From Malus domestica (taxonomy: Eukaryota > Streptophyta > Magnoliopsida > Rosales > Rosaceae), in the NCBI RefSeq assembly GCF_042453785.1, contig NC_091675.1, forward strand, positions 3,050,501-3,114,500: a stretch of 64,000 bases of DNA, read 5' to 3'. Shown piece by piece: positions 23,195 through 32,849 of this stretch. The position numbers and the translations under genes were made by a program. The notes beneath the pieces are model-generated. The model did not search any database and had not been told where the DNA came from. It saw nothing but the letters and a program-made list of their open reading frames with translations. How positions within the stretch are numbered: position 1 is the first letter of the stretch; the number at the start of each line of letters is the position of its first letter.

Positions 23195-24193
23195 AAACTG
23201 CATTGACTAACATACAAGTTTTCTGGTAGCAGATTTGGTAATGCAGTGTCATGGGGACACGGTTTCTGGGCATGGCATGGAACTAAAAATCATCTCTGAA
23301 TGCGCTGGCTCTGAGAACAATAGATGTATTACTTAGCAATGGGTATTCTACTCTTTTATCTCGATCGATCAACTCTTATAACTGTAGTAGCAACTTAATT
23401 TCATTAGCACTGTTGTATTTAATCAATTTCAACTCACTTGGTATGGTTGCGTATGTAGTTTTATGCAATTTGCCGATTCAGATGTGCAAACATTCTTTCT
23501 TTATTCAAGGCACTGTAGCGTTGGATTTGGCCGGTAGCGTAAACAGTAATATGCTGATTATTTTATCTAACCCGTTCATATTATAATTTATCTGCAACAT
23601 AACGTTAAAGGAAATCGATAAGCATACAACTTTCAAGCTTGGGTGTAGTTAATAGTTAAAAGTGCATTTTCTGCTTGAGTGGAGAATGCTGCACGTTCCA
23701 AGTAGGAGATTCTCGGGTACTTGAGTTCTTTCTTCCCTTCGAGTGTTTTTTGAATTTTAACCTAATATGCAGAAGATAGGAGTTGTAAGAAACGTCAGGG
23801 ATGAGAAGGGTTCTTCGGGCAGTTTCCCATGCCTGTTATTGATACACCGAGACTTCTCTCCGCGATTTAGCGAAGTGAAGCATTCAAGTGAAACACATAA
23901 CTAACATTTTTATTTCCCTTGATTTCATGTCCCCACTGTAAACTGACTTGAAAATGCTCGATCAAATACATCGACATAGGTGAGAATTAAGAGATGTTAA
24001 TGAGTCTCTTTTAATACCGCGACTCTTTATAGATTCTATTTCAACTCATGTTTCGAGCACAATTTTCTATAGTATTAGTAAAAGATTTAACGTTAAACTG
24101 TAAAGTAATAGTTTAAACGATAAGGTAACGGATAATCTTTTGAAACATTTCCCTTGGTATTCCACGAGAATCAATCATTTGGACATGCCGGCC
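23195..24193 (+). repeat. Duplicated block B, copy 2
   Basis: Second copy of 14,745-15,785, same orientation, a little shorter because of small deletions (for example after CTTCCCTTCGAGTG near 23,740). The deletion disrupts the short minus-strand frame kept in copy 1. Confidence 0.9.
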
Positions 24194-25055
24194 ATTTGTC
24201 CACTTCCCACCACCTTGACTCTTGAAAGTCTCCGTGTTTGCATCCTCTCCTTTTTTGCTAGAAAAAGTACACCATCAGGATCTTGTGTTTTCACTGCAAA
24301 CTTTGAACTGGCAACGTACGATGATTGGCTACTACGGAGTAAAACATCATATTTGTGAGTCTAACTTAAGAGGATTTGTGTGTGGGCCTGTATATCTTGA
24401 ACTCTAAACAGGGCTTACCATATACTTTTGTAATGTTTATGGAGGGTTTCTCTTGTTTCCTTCATTTCACATTTTATGGTTTACTTCCTCGTAACTTGAC
24501 ATCAATCTCTTGAATCTTGTAAAACCCTAATCCAAACATATCCTGAAAGATGTTCTGGATTTCGACCTTTTGTACAACATCAGTTCCTATGACGACTGAC
24601 GAGGAAAGGGAATAGGTCAAACCTGGAGGGACCAACAAAGCCATTCAACACTCACAAAACTTCCCACCTGTGATCACTCTATTGCATAGGTATGAGTGGG
24701 TTATTATCACGTGAGTTTTCGATCCACAAAATAACAACGTTATTATTTTTTGAACCAGTAAATACATTATATATAAGTCATTCTTGTCTAGCCGAACATT
24801 TTTACTTATCTTCCCCTCATACATGCCTCACCATCCGCTCTTGGTCCCATCCATTGTGTCTTGGTTGAATAGCCCGCACCAGCACCACATAGAGTCTAGA
24901 CCATGTTGAAGTATGTCTCGCATCAGAAATAAACCTATGAAGTTAAATCTTCTAGTCATATCCTATTCAAAGCACTCCACCACGAATAAATGTCTTTTGA
25001 GTGGTCCCACTTTAGCATGTCCCACATTTGAAAACTCATGAAGTTAGTTAGTTTT
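24194..25055. other. Intergenic DNA
   Basis: No recognisable gene or repeat boundary. Short frames at 24,140-24,407 have no known motif. The part at 24,830-25,040 contains scattered words such as CCCACTTTAGCATGTCCCAC that look repeat-derived. Confidence 0.4.
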
Positions 25056-25232
25056 ATTTTATTTTTTTTGAACAAACGATGTTATTAACATTAAAATAGA
25101 TGAGAATGACTTAGCATCATAATAGGCTACCAATAATATGGTTCAGATTCCTTTGACGATAATTGAACCTATAACTTCTCATTTACAAGTGAATAGCAAT
25201 ATCACTAGACCGTGATACCATCTACTTATTTT
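25056..25232 (-). mobile_element. tRNA-derived SINE
   Basis: Read on the minus strand it begins GATGGTATCACGGTCTAGTG, with an A-box-like GGTCTAGTGATATTG. The B-box-like GTTATAGGTTCAATTATCG follows at normal spacing, and after the body it ends in an A-rich tail (TTCAAAAAAAATAAAATAAA). This is the expected layout of a plant SINE, a non-autonomous retroposon transcribed by RNA polymerase III. A related stretch (CTTAGCCTCATAATAGGCTA) appears at about 11,825, suggesting a partial second copy. I found no clear target-site duplication. Confidence 0.75.
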
Positions 25233-25311
25233 TCCATTACCTTGGTCCATCGATAGTCAGATAGTGCCTCATTTAATAAACCTGGTGTTTGGATATTTTT
25301 TGTAGACCAAG

Positions 25312-26668
25312 CTCTAATGAATAAAGGAAAAATAACGCCATGTGAATGTGAAACACAACAAATGATATTCTTATCATTTATTTATACCATCTTTATATTA
25401 ATTATGAAATATACGTTTGTGGGTTATACCTCTATTAGATCTGGTACAAGTACAAATAGTGGTAATTCAAGCACTACTCGAAACACAAAGCTCGGTGCGA
25501 GTCTCTACACGGTAGACTCGCTTATGAGCAGTTCCCCTTGGCCTTCAAGGAACCACATGTCACCACCATTATGCACCATCTGTTCTCTCTCAAACTCTCT
25601 CTGTGTGTATACCAAACGAGTTGTCTAGAAAGAAGAAGCTAGACTTTCCGATTATCTGTGCTCCGGTACTCTCCGTGAAAGCAAATCGAAGAACCAAAAC
25701 TTAAGAAACCCTAGAAAAAGGAGGGATTCTGAAGAGGAAAATTTGAAAAAAATGAGGACGGTCGTGTCGTGGTTGATCCAATCAAGATCATCACTTCCAA
25801 GGCTCTTGTATGCCGTCCATTTTCAATTTTGGCTTTTAATTTTGTGTAATTGATACTTAATTTCACATACCTGCACTGCTAATTTAAGGTTTTGAATGTG
25901 ATTCTTCTGGGATTTTTGTTTTTGTTTCTGGAATATTATGCAATGCATTGGTTGGCTGCTGAGAAAGAGTGGGAATTGGGGAAAATAATGCAAAACCCAA
26001 AATTGATTTATTGGTATCTTAGTTTATTAGGTTTCGTTTTCAAGTTCTGTATTTCGGGTTCTATACAACAAAATTGTATCATCTGGGTTTATGAATATGT
26101 TAAACTGTTTTCGGATTATATAAAGCCGTGCGTTGTTCTGCGTTGTTGAATTTGTGGTTGAAAATGAAAATAATAATGTTTAAAAAAAAAATTATGTACT
26201 TTTTTTGTATTTGGTTTACTTTTTGGTTCCGGAATCCAGTAGGGTTCTAACAATGATAGTAAGACGAGAATCGGGTTTTCCTTACTTTCTGATTTCTGTA
26301 AAAGCAGTGTATCGGATGCACTGAAGAATGGTAGGTATCCAACAACAGACTCTAATAAGGTTGATGAACCCTTCAAAGTTGAAGAAGCTGAGACTGTCAA
26401 CATTCCCCCTCCTCCAACTGATAAGGTACAATATTGTTGCTAAGAGCATTGGAGATTTGAAACTGTTATTTCATCATATAATTTTATTGTCTTCATCTCT
26501 ACGATGCAGTATTATATTTTTTGACTTCTAAGCTTCGTAATTCAGTTTCTTGTCTTGGGTGGAAATGGATTTGTTGGCTCACATGTTTGTAGAGAAGCAT
26601 TGGATCGGGGCTTGTCTGTCTCTAGCCTTAGCAGGTATAACTCAACTCTATATATTTGATGTTTGGTA
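25312..26668 (+). repeat. Duplicated block D, copy 1
   Basis: Matches 32,850-34,212 in the same orientation at high identity, covering the promoter, leader and first three exons of the SDR-type gene. Copy 2 contains a ~58-bp T-rich insertion at about 32,983-33,040 with a repeated GGTGCGAGT at its borders; copy 1 lacks it. The match ends inside intron 3 (…ATTTGATGTTTGGTA). Confidence 0.93.
25752..26640 (+). pseudogene. Truncated duplicate of the NAD(P)-binding SDR gene
   Basis: Exons 1-3 of the gene at 33,288-36,138 are present: ATG 25,752 (MRTVVSWLIQSRSSLPRL), exon 2 from about 26,240, and exon 3 (LVLGGNGFVGSHVCREALDR) to about 26,637. Exon 2 lacks a 7-bp AGTTCTA unit found in the intact copy, which shifts the frame. 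Exons 4-10 are missing because the duplication stops in intron 3. The glycine-rich nucleotide loop is therefore present in DNA but no enzyme can be made. Confidence 0.85.
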
Positions 26669-26711
26669 TCTTTTATTTCTTGTCTGACTGTTATAAATAC
26701 ACCCTTCTTAT

Positions 26712-26960
26712 CCAGATTTCTTGTCGATATGTAATCTCAATAATTTATCGGATAGGATTTCAAGTGCCACGTGTCGATATATGAGCAACTCTCCAGATTT
26801 CTTGTCGATATGCAATCTCAATAATTTTTTGGATAGGATTTCGAGTGCGACGTGTCGAGATGTAATTGGTTGTGTGAATTTTAGATAGGATTCTTATCTA
26901 CGTGACACTTCTTATCTTCAGCTTCCAATGTCTATAAATAGGGTGGATATTGGGCTATAA
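26712..26960 (+). promoter_or_regulatory. Promoter-like region upstream of inverted repeat IR2
   Basis: Two tandem copies of about 78 bp (from CCAGATTTCTTGTCGATATG at about 26,714 and 26,792) each contain an ACGTG core. The first is a full G-box/ABRE-like CCACGTGTCG at about 26,766; the second is GACGTGTCG. A TATA box TATAAATA lies at 26,933-26,940. Transcription would start near 26,965, only about 120 bp before the left arm of IR2. The arrangement fits either a captured host promoter or the remains of an LTR. Confidence 0.5.
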
Positions 26961-27089
26961 ATCACACACCTTCATCTTTGCCCTCTTCAATATCTCTTTC
27001 AATTCAAGTTTACAATGAATTTCAACTTTGGATCCTCTTTGGATTCCAACTAGGGGTTCTCATCCAATTCCAACTTTATATTCGCGAGA

Positions 27090-27740
27090 CAAGCTCAGAC
27101 AGGTGCTGGTATGCAACATCTGATGGCAAGCTTGAAACCTCTTGTGCCACCATACCTGCTGGATGTAGACTATGGTAAATGTTTAATTAAATTTTGGATT
27201 TTTTCTTTTTTAAGTTTGCAAATTCACTCTCCACTACTATAGTTGCCTTCAAAAATTTTAATCATATATTTTAATTATTTATACTCCATTGGTATTTTTA
27301 TACGTGTAATTCACACCATGAGCTCACATCAGCAAGAGAAAAGGCTGTGTTCCGCCAACACATTTTTGGAAATTAAGCGATTGAGAGTTAAAATGTACAA
27401 TTAAGTCAGTGCGCGTTTGAATATGTGTTGATTGCCACATGTCCTATGGATTGTTCGAAATGTTGCCATTGTTGGATATAGAGAAGTATTGGTAAAATCG
27501 ATAGATCCAAAAAGTCTAAAGGGTTCAACCAAATATACTTTTGATGCGATCGTTTTTTTACAGTATGGTCGAAATCTAATGGAGCATCTGGATGAATATG
27601 TAGGTATGTACCTGGTTAATATTTTTCCCTTTTTAGGAAATAAAAAAGAATTATTCATTTCTTTTTTGTTGTGTAAAACTTCATCGATACTATTGAGGAG
27701 ATCGAAGCAAGGTTGGAATCATTCTTTCCAGGATGCCTGG
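27090..27740 (+). pseudogene. KEN-like gene fragment, copy K4 (left arm of IR2)
   Basis: The first exon-like part (to the donor GTAAATG at about 27,177) continues the kinase-like gene. After an intron-like AT-rich stretch, 27,430-27,605 encodes a segment ending YTFDAIVFLQYGRNLMEHLD with a GTAGGTATG donor. The pattern of a Tyr/Phe-x-Phe-Asp-x-(I/V) core, then R-N and a His plus Glu resembles the KEN ribonuclease domain of IRE1 and RNase L (Y.FDSVRDLLR.MRNK.HHY). The match is short and made from memory, so it is a hypothesis. Confidence 0.45.
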
Positions 27741-27781
27741 CTCTTCGGTTACCTAGATGTTCACACATAACCTCGATCAAG

Positions 27782-28466
27782 GCAGCCAGGCATTCTGGAA
27801 AGAATGATTCCAACCTGGCTTCGATCTCCTCAATGGTATCGGTGAAGTTCTACAAAACAAAAAAGAAATAAATAATTCTTTTTTTCCTTAAAAAGGGGAA
27901 AATATTAACCAGGTAGATACCTACATATTCATCCAGATGATCCATTAGATTTCGACCATATAGTAAAAAAGAGATCGCGTCAAAAGTATATCTGGTTGGA
28001 CCCTCTAGACGTTTCAGATCTATTGATTTTACCAATACTTTTTTGCATCCATCAATGGCAACATTTCGAACATTTTTAATCCATAGGATATGTGGCAGCA
28101 GACGCATATTCAAACATATATTCAAATGCGCATTGACTTGATTGTACATTTAAACTCCCGATCGCTTAATTTCCAAAAATGCGTTGTGGCGAAACACAGC
28201 CTTTTTTCTTGCTGATGTGAGCGCAATGTGCGAATCACACGAATAAAAATGCCTGTGGAGTATAGATAATTAAAATATATGATTAAAAAATTTGGAGTCA
28301 ATTACAATAGTGTGGAGTGAATTAGCAAACTTAAAAAATAAAAAACCCAAAAGTTAATTAAACATTTACCTTAGTCTACATCCAACGGCTTGTGGCAGGT
28401 ATGGTGGCACAATGGGTTTAGCTTGCCATTGCAGATCAGCACCTGTCTGAGCTTGTCCCGCGAATA
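27782..28466 (-). pseudogene. KEN-like gene fragment, copy K5 (right arm of IR2)
   Basis: Inverted partner of K4. It encodes RNVAIDGCKKVLVKSIDLKR, then YTFDAISFLLYGRNLMDHLD (about 28,100-27,920). The outer exon near 28,465-28,370 reads GQAQTGADLQWQAKPIVPPY before a GTAAATG donor. This copy preserves the KEN-like pattern slightly better (FLL.GRN...H). No flanking start or complete kinase lies next to it. Confidence 0.45.
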
Positions 28467-28764
28467 CAAACTCCAAAATGCTTACAAATTCTTGATAAAA
28501 GCTGGAGAAGGTTTTATGGTTCAAAATTTTCTTTGAAGAAAAGCTAGAGAAAAAATTGGGAGAGAGAAGGAAGTGAAGATCTGCATAACAAATACTGAAG
28601 GAATATTTGGGAAGAAAAAAAGGGAGGAAAATAAGTAAAAATATGCACTATTAAATTGATCCCATGGTGCATATTAATTAATACGAAAATATTTATGAAA
28701 ATCATAAATAAAAAAAATGATTATATTTAATATTTGCCACATGAGAAAAACCAAATGTAATGAT

Positions 28765-29262
28765 AAATCATATTAGCATGCTTTGCTAGGTTACAATCAA
28801 ATGTAATGAGAAAAACCAAATGTTGTGATGATGGTACGATAATTTTTAGATTTAGTAGTATAATTAATAACGGTTGTGTTGTAGGGGTATTTTTATAGAT
28901 GTTAATTTGCTTGGTTTTTCATGAATGGTGTTGTATGATTTGGATATGGCTCTCAGTTTCCTCCCTATTGTCAATTGTAATAATCGATATCTTCTTATTC
29001 TTCTTCGAATTGTATAATTGTATATAAGAAATATCGCATATGGGGATTTTGATTTTGATTTTGATTTGAAGAAGAGGTAACCAGCCCATTCTTTTTGCTC
29101 AATGATTCTTGTTCAATTGTTATTATTGAATTCTGTGTGGAATGCCGTTTGGTTTTGGGTGGTGTTGTGTTTGGACCAGTTTTCTGTTGTTGATTGAAAT
29201 CAAATCTTTGAGAGTCTCTTTTATTCTTCATTATTTTGGAGTTGCTTGAGTTTTCATCTCTA
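28765..29262 (+). repeat. Duplicated block A, copy 2
   Basis: Second copy of 12,172-12,665, same orientation. In copy 1 the block leads into a kelch-like gene; here it runs into a pyrimidine-rich leader and a COX5b exon, so its original downstream gene was lost or replaced. Confidence 0.9.
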
Positions 29263-29607
29263 TTCTGAACTGTGGATGTGCGTTGCCGGTCGTGGACGCG
29301 TGTTCTCTCTCAGATTTCTCAAGCTCTCTCTCTCAGGTTCCAGTAAACCTTTCATTTCCTTCCAGTGCAGATCTCTTGAGTTCTCTCGGAATCTACGAAC
29401 CAATAAATGTCTTCCTTCTCCCTTCTCTCTTCCTCTCACTCGCCTTTCTACTTTCTCTCTTTAAAATTCCATAAAATCTCTCTCCAAAATTCCATTTCCC
29501 TCTCCTTCAAACCACTTTCTCTCAAAAGAGAATTTGAGAAAAAATGAATCTTTTAAATTTTAATTCCTATCAATTTGATGTTTTTTGTTGTTGTATTTTA
29601 ATTGTAG

Positions 29608-29686
29608 AGGATGAGCATGGTGTTGTGTGGTTTTGGCTGGAGAAAGGGAAGCCACATGAATGCCCAGTCTGCACGCAATAGTTTTG
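29608..29686 (+). pseudogene. Cytochrome c oxidase subunit 5b (COX5b) exon fragment
   Basis: A splice-bounded exon (TTGTAG acceptor, GTAAGT donor) encodes EDEHGVVWFWLEKGKPHECP followed by VCTQ. This is the zinc-site segment of plant COX5b, a nuclear-encoded mitochondrial complex IV subunit. The Tyr codon after CTQ is TAG, a stop. The C-P-V-C pair of the zinc ligands is kept, but no other COX5b exon is found nearby. A pyrimidine-rich leader at 29,270-29,520 may belong to a different promoter. Confidence 0.75.
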
Positions 29687-31375
29687 GTAAGTGGAGCCTC
29701 TTTTCCAGCTCCCTGAGACTTTTATGTTATTTTTTTGATTATGATCCAATGGCATGTGGTTGGAACTACCGGTAGTGTTTTGAAGGAACAAGAAGACACA
29801 TAATAGAACTTGAATGGGAAGAGAAAGAAGAAAGCCAGCTTTTCAATCGATAAGCTAAAATCAATCCCCTCCATCTCCTCATCGGTGGCGGCGACCACCA
29901 GCTTCACTTTTTTAATTTCATTTTAATTTTTGCTCTTTTTAGTCGATTTAAGAAATGAAGAATGCCTACTTTTGTTACCTAGAGATGTTTATAAAGAATC
30001 TTATGTAACATATAGTATTAACAAGCATATCACAACATCCCACGATCTATGATAATCTCTGTATACCTTTTTTTCCCTGATATGATATCGTGTGTTCTGC
30101 AAAACTTATTTTTGGTGCAGATTAATTCAAAATCATGCTATGGATATACATGGGAAATTGCCAAACAAGTTTCCATCTATCCCAGGTATCTTTTTTTATT
30201 TTCTGTGTTTTTTTTTTTTTTTTTTTTTTTTACAATTAGTTTGTTTACTCTGCTCTGGCTTTAAAGAAAGGATCAGAAATTTACACTGCTCGATAATCTA
30301 TAAACATTGAAAACAATAGAAGGTTAGCATGATTTGCTCTCCCTTCCAATTACGTGCAATCAGCTTTTCCAAATTGACTTTCATTTCATGAGATACCTTT
30401 TCAATTCCATTCCATACACCGAAAATGAAACTGAGAGCAAGAATCGAAAACATCATTGCTAATTTTTGATCTGTACTATGAACTATACATTCTTCAGATT
30501 ACACCTTATGGTAGTTTTTCTCTTTAAAGCTGATTTTTCTGACGAAAAGAATATAAATTAGAATATAATAGATTTTCAAAGTCGCACACAGTTTGTAGTA
30601 AGCTAAAATTCATAAGCATGCTTTTGATTTCCTAATTGTAGAGAAAACACTCCCATTATATTCTAATTATATTATTCCTTTCTGAAAATTCAACTTTAAA
30701 ATATTCGATTTCGTTCACCCTCATCCTAACAATTCTCCCATACTTTTGATCCGAATTAAGAATGAAATGAAATCGACTGAAAACTGAAATATGGATTACA
30801 ACTTTCCTTACGTATTAGACCAATTTGGTTTGAGCATGATTGAGTTGATTGGTTTGCGTATGACTGATTTTGATATTCTGAATTCATATGCGATTTAAGG
30901 TTTAAACTTATTCGTTAGTATCATTTGTAGTTCCAACCATACATATATTTTGTTTTTCATTTTTACTAAAACTATCACTTATATTATCAACATCTATTTT
31001 TTTTGAATTTTTAACAGAGAAATAAAAACGCCTGCACACAAGAAGAAAAAAAGGAAGTTTTGAAATGCAATGAAAGATGATGTGAGGACCGGCGATGATG
31101 TTGAATAGCTATTTTTGCTGCATATATAGAAATGAGCAGTGAAAGATGATGTGAGGAGTGGGATCACATACTTTGTACTCAAGCCAATCTTTGAAAAGTT
31201 TATTGGTCAACCAAAATGTTGTTTAAAGGTTACTAAAATATTTTAGACAATAAGCAGTTAATGATGTAGATTAGAAAACTTAGATGATCTTTGAACCTAT
31301 TATTTTGGTTACAACATTACCAAGAATCATGCCCCTTTTGTTTAATTGGTATGCATGCCCCATAAGTATATAAGT
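29687..31375. other. Intergenic DNA with one unidentified exon-like segment
   Basis: A segment at about 30,118-30,186 (LIQNHAMDIHGKLPNKFPSI), bordered by TGCAG and CAGGTATC, looks like an internal exon but I do not recognise it. A minus-strand frame at 29,722-29,907 starts MKLVVAATDEEMEGIDFSLS and is also unidentified. A long T-run lies at 30,209-30,231. Nothing else is supported. Confidence 0.35.
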
Positions 31376-31580
31376 CCATCTCCAACCGATGGCTGGCCAA
31401 ATGGCTCGTTTTAGCCCTCTGGCCCTCAAAGATTCTCTAATATATTAATATTTTAATGAACAGTACATGGTCATATTTGCCTCCGTCTCCAACCGAGGAC
31501 CAGAGGGTCAGAGGGCTCGTTTTAACTCTTTCACAAAAAATCGTCTCCAATCAAGGGCCATAGGCCCAAGCATAATTTAT
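31376..31580. repeat. Dispersed repeat with internally duplicated CTCCAACCGA units
   Basis: The words TCCATCTCCAACCGA, CGTCTCCAACCGAGGACCAG and CGTCTCCAATCAAGGGCCA recur every 60-110 bp, with GGCTCGTTTTA following two of them. The pattern resembles a degenerate, internally repeated transposon. Non-coding. Confidence 0.5.
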
Positions 31581-31718
31581 TATTTAAAATTTGTATTTTG
31601 AGATCCCTAAGTTTTGGATGAATTTTAGATTTTGATATGGGTGTAAATAAAATTTTAATATATTTCATGTTTAACAGAATTTTAAAACCCGCAACATCAC
31701 GTACGCACAATTGTTAGA

Positions 31719-31739
<21 letters not shown>

Positions 31740-31750
<11 letters not shown>

Positions 31751-32702
31751 ATTATTTCTCTTCATTCAATACCCTGCTATTGTTCAAAAATTCAAATAAA
31801 TTCAAGCATTCTCTTGTTATGGCCATCTATAACAAATCAAACATTTAAAATCAAATCATCATTCACTTTTATCTATAAAATAAAAAATTTGCCTCACTTT
31901 TAACTGATCTTTTTCATGATGCAACCCAAAGATTTTTGAGCTATTTCCTATCTCATTCTCGAAATATCATATCTTTTGTCATTCCAAATTCCAAATCCAT
32001 TCAACTTATAGAAAAAATTACAAATCCATTAAATAAGCGCAATAAGGTTTGTAAATCTTTATTAGTGTCTATAATTTTCATTTGTTCCTACTAAATTCTA
32101 CCTCTTACTTGAGTGTTAGGGTTTGTAAATTTTTATTGATTTTTTATATTAATTATGTTAATTCTTTCAATAGTATAGATGACGAGGTTATCATGTAATG
32201 ATTCAAAATATGAAAACTCGTTGAGGATAAATATGATTATTTTGGATACATATTATGATATTTTGGTTGGTATAGTTATAAATACTACTGCCAAGTTTAG
32301 ACTAACCAAGAAGGTCTTAGGCAAGAAAAAAAAAGGAGTTTTAACAAAACACTCCAGGTACTGTCTACTTTTAACGAAAAACCACATTTATACCTTTTCC
32401 TAGTACTATTCACTATACCTTTAAAAATGACTTTTCATTAAAAGGGAAGTTTTTTTAAACTTTTCGTTAATTTTCTTAAAAAAAAGAAGCAATATCTAGA
32501 ACTTAGGTAGAATCATCTTTAAAAGTGAACCCATCTGTGCAGACACTGGCTGAATGAAATCAAAGGCATCAGTGTGAAACTTTAGGGAGACTAGGGTGCT
32601 TTGTTTGTGAGATAGGACAATTGCGTGGTTGGAACTTGAATTTGAATTTGAGTTAAGAAAGTGCTTGAAGAGCTTTTTTCAAGAAATATTAATTATGTGC
32701 CT
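31740..32702 (+). repeat. Duplicated block C, copy 2
   Basis: Second copy of 16,080-17,297. It lacks the hAT element and so preserves that insertion site empty, but carries its own ~150-bp MITE. It lies directly beside copy 2 of block D (from 32,850). An (AT)n(GT)n microsatellite sits at its left edge (31,719-31,750). Confidence 0.9.
32330..32478. mobile_element. MITE inserted in block C copy 2
   Basis: This ~150-bp segment (GGAGTTTTAACAAAACACTC to CTTTTCGTTAATTTTCTT) interrupts the A-rich run that is continuous in block C copy 1 at about 17,066-17,073. Internal words TTTTAACGAAAAACCACATT and GTACTATTCACTATACC, with AAAAG...TTAA ends, are typical of a high-copy non-autonomous element. The A-rich target hides the exact borders. 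Confidence 0.7.
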
Positions 32703-32849
32703 TTTCCGGTAAGCAATGGAAATATTTTTTCAAGATTTATTTGTAATTTTGGTTTCAAAAATATATTCATCAGAAATACTTTTACTTATTTTAAAAGTAC
32801 TTCCAAAAGAGCTCTTAATTGGAATATCATTCTCCGAGGAAAAAAAAAC

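Larger units (their letters stand above)
27085..28466. repeat. Large inverted repeat IR2 (KEN-like half)
   Basis: Left arm about 27,085-27,740 and right arm about 27,782-28,466 are inverted copies around a spacer of roughly 40 bp (the centre reads GGATGCCTGGCT...AGCCAGGCATTC). Both arms encode the same peptides: LVKSIDPKSLKGSTKYTFDA on the plus side and LVKSIDLKRLEGPTRYTFDA on the minus side. The outer ends carry the GACAAGCTCAGACAGGTGCT block that also forms the centre of IR1, so IR1 and IR2 hold successive parts of one gene. Confidence 0.9.
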
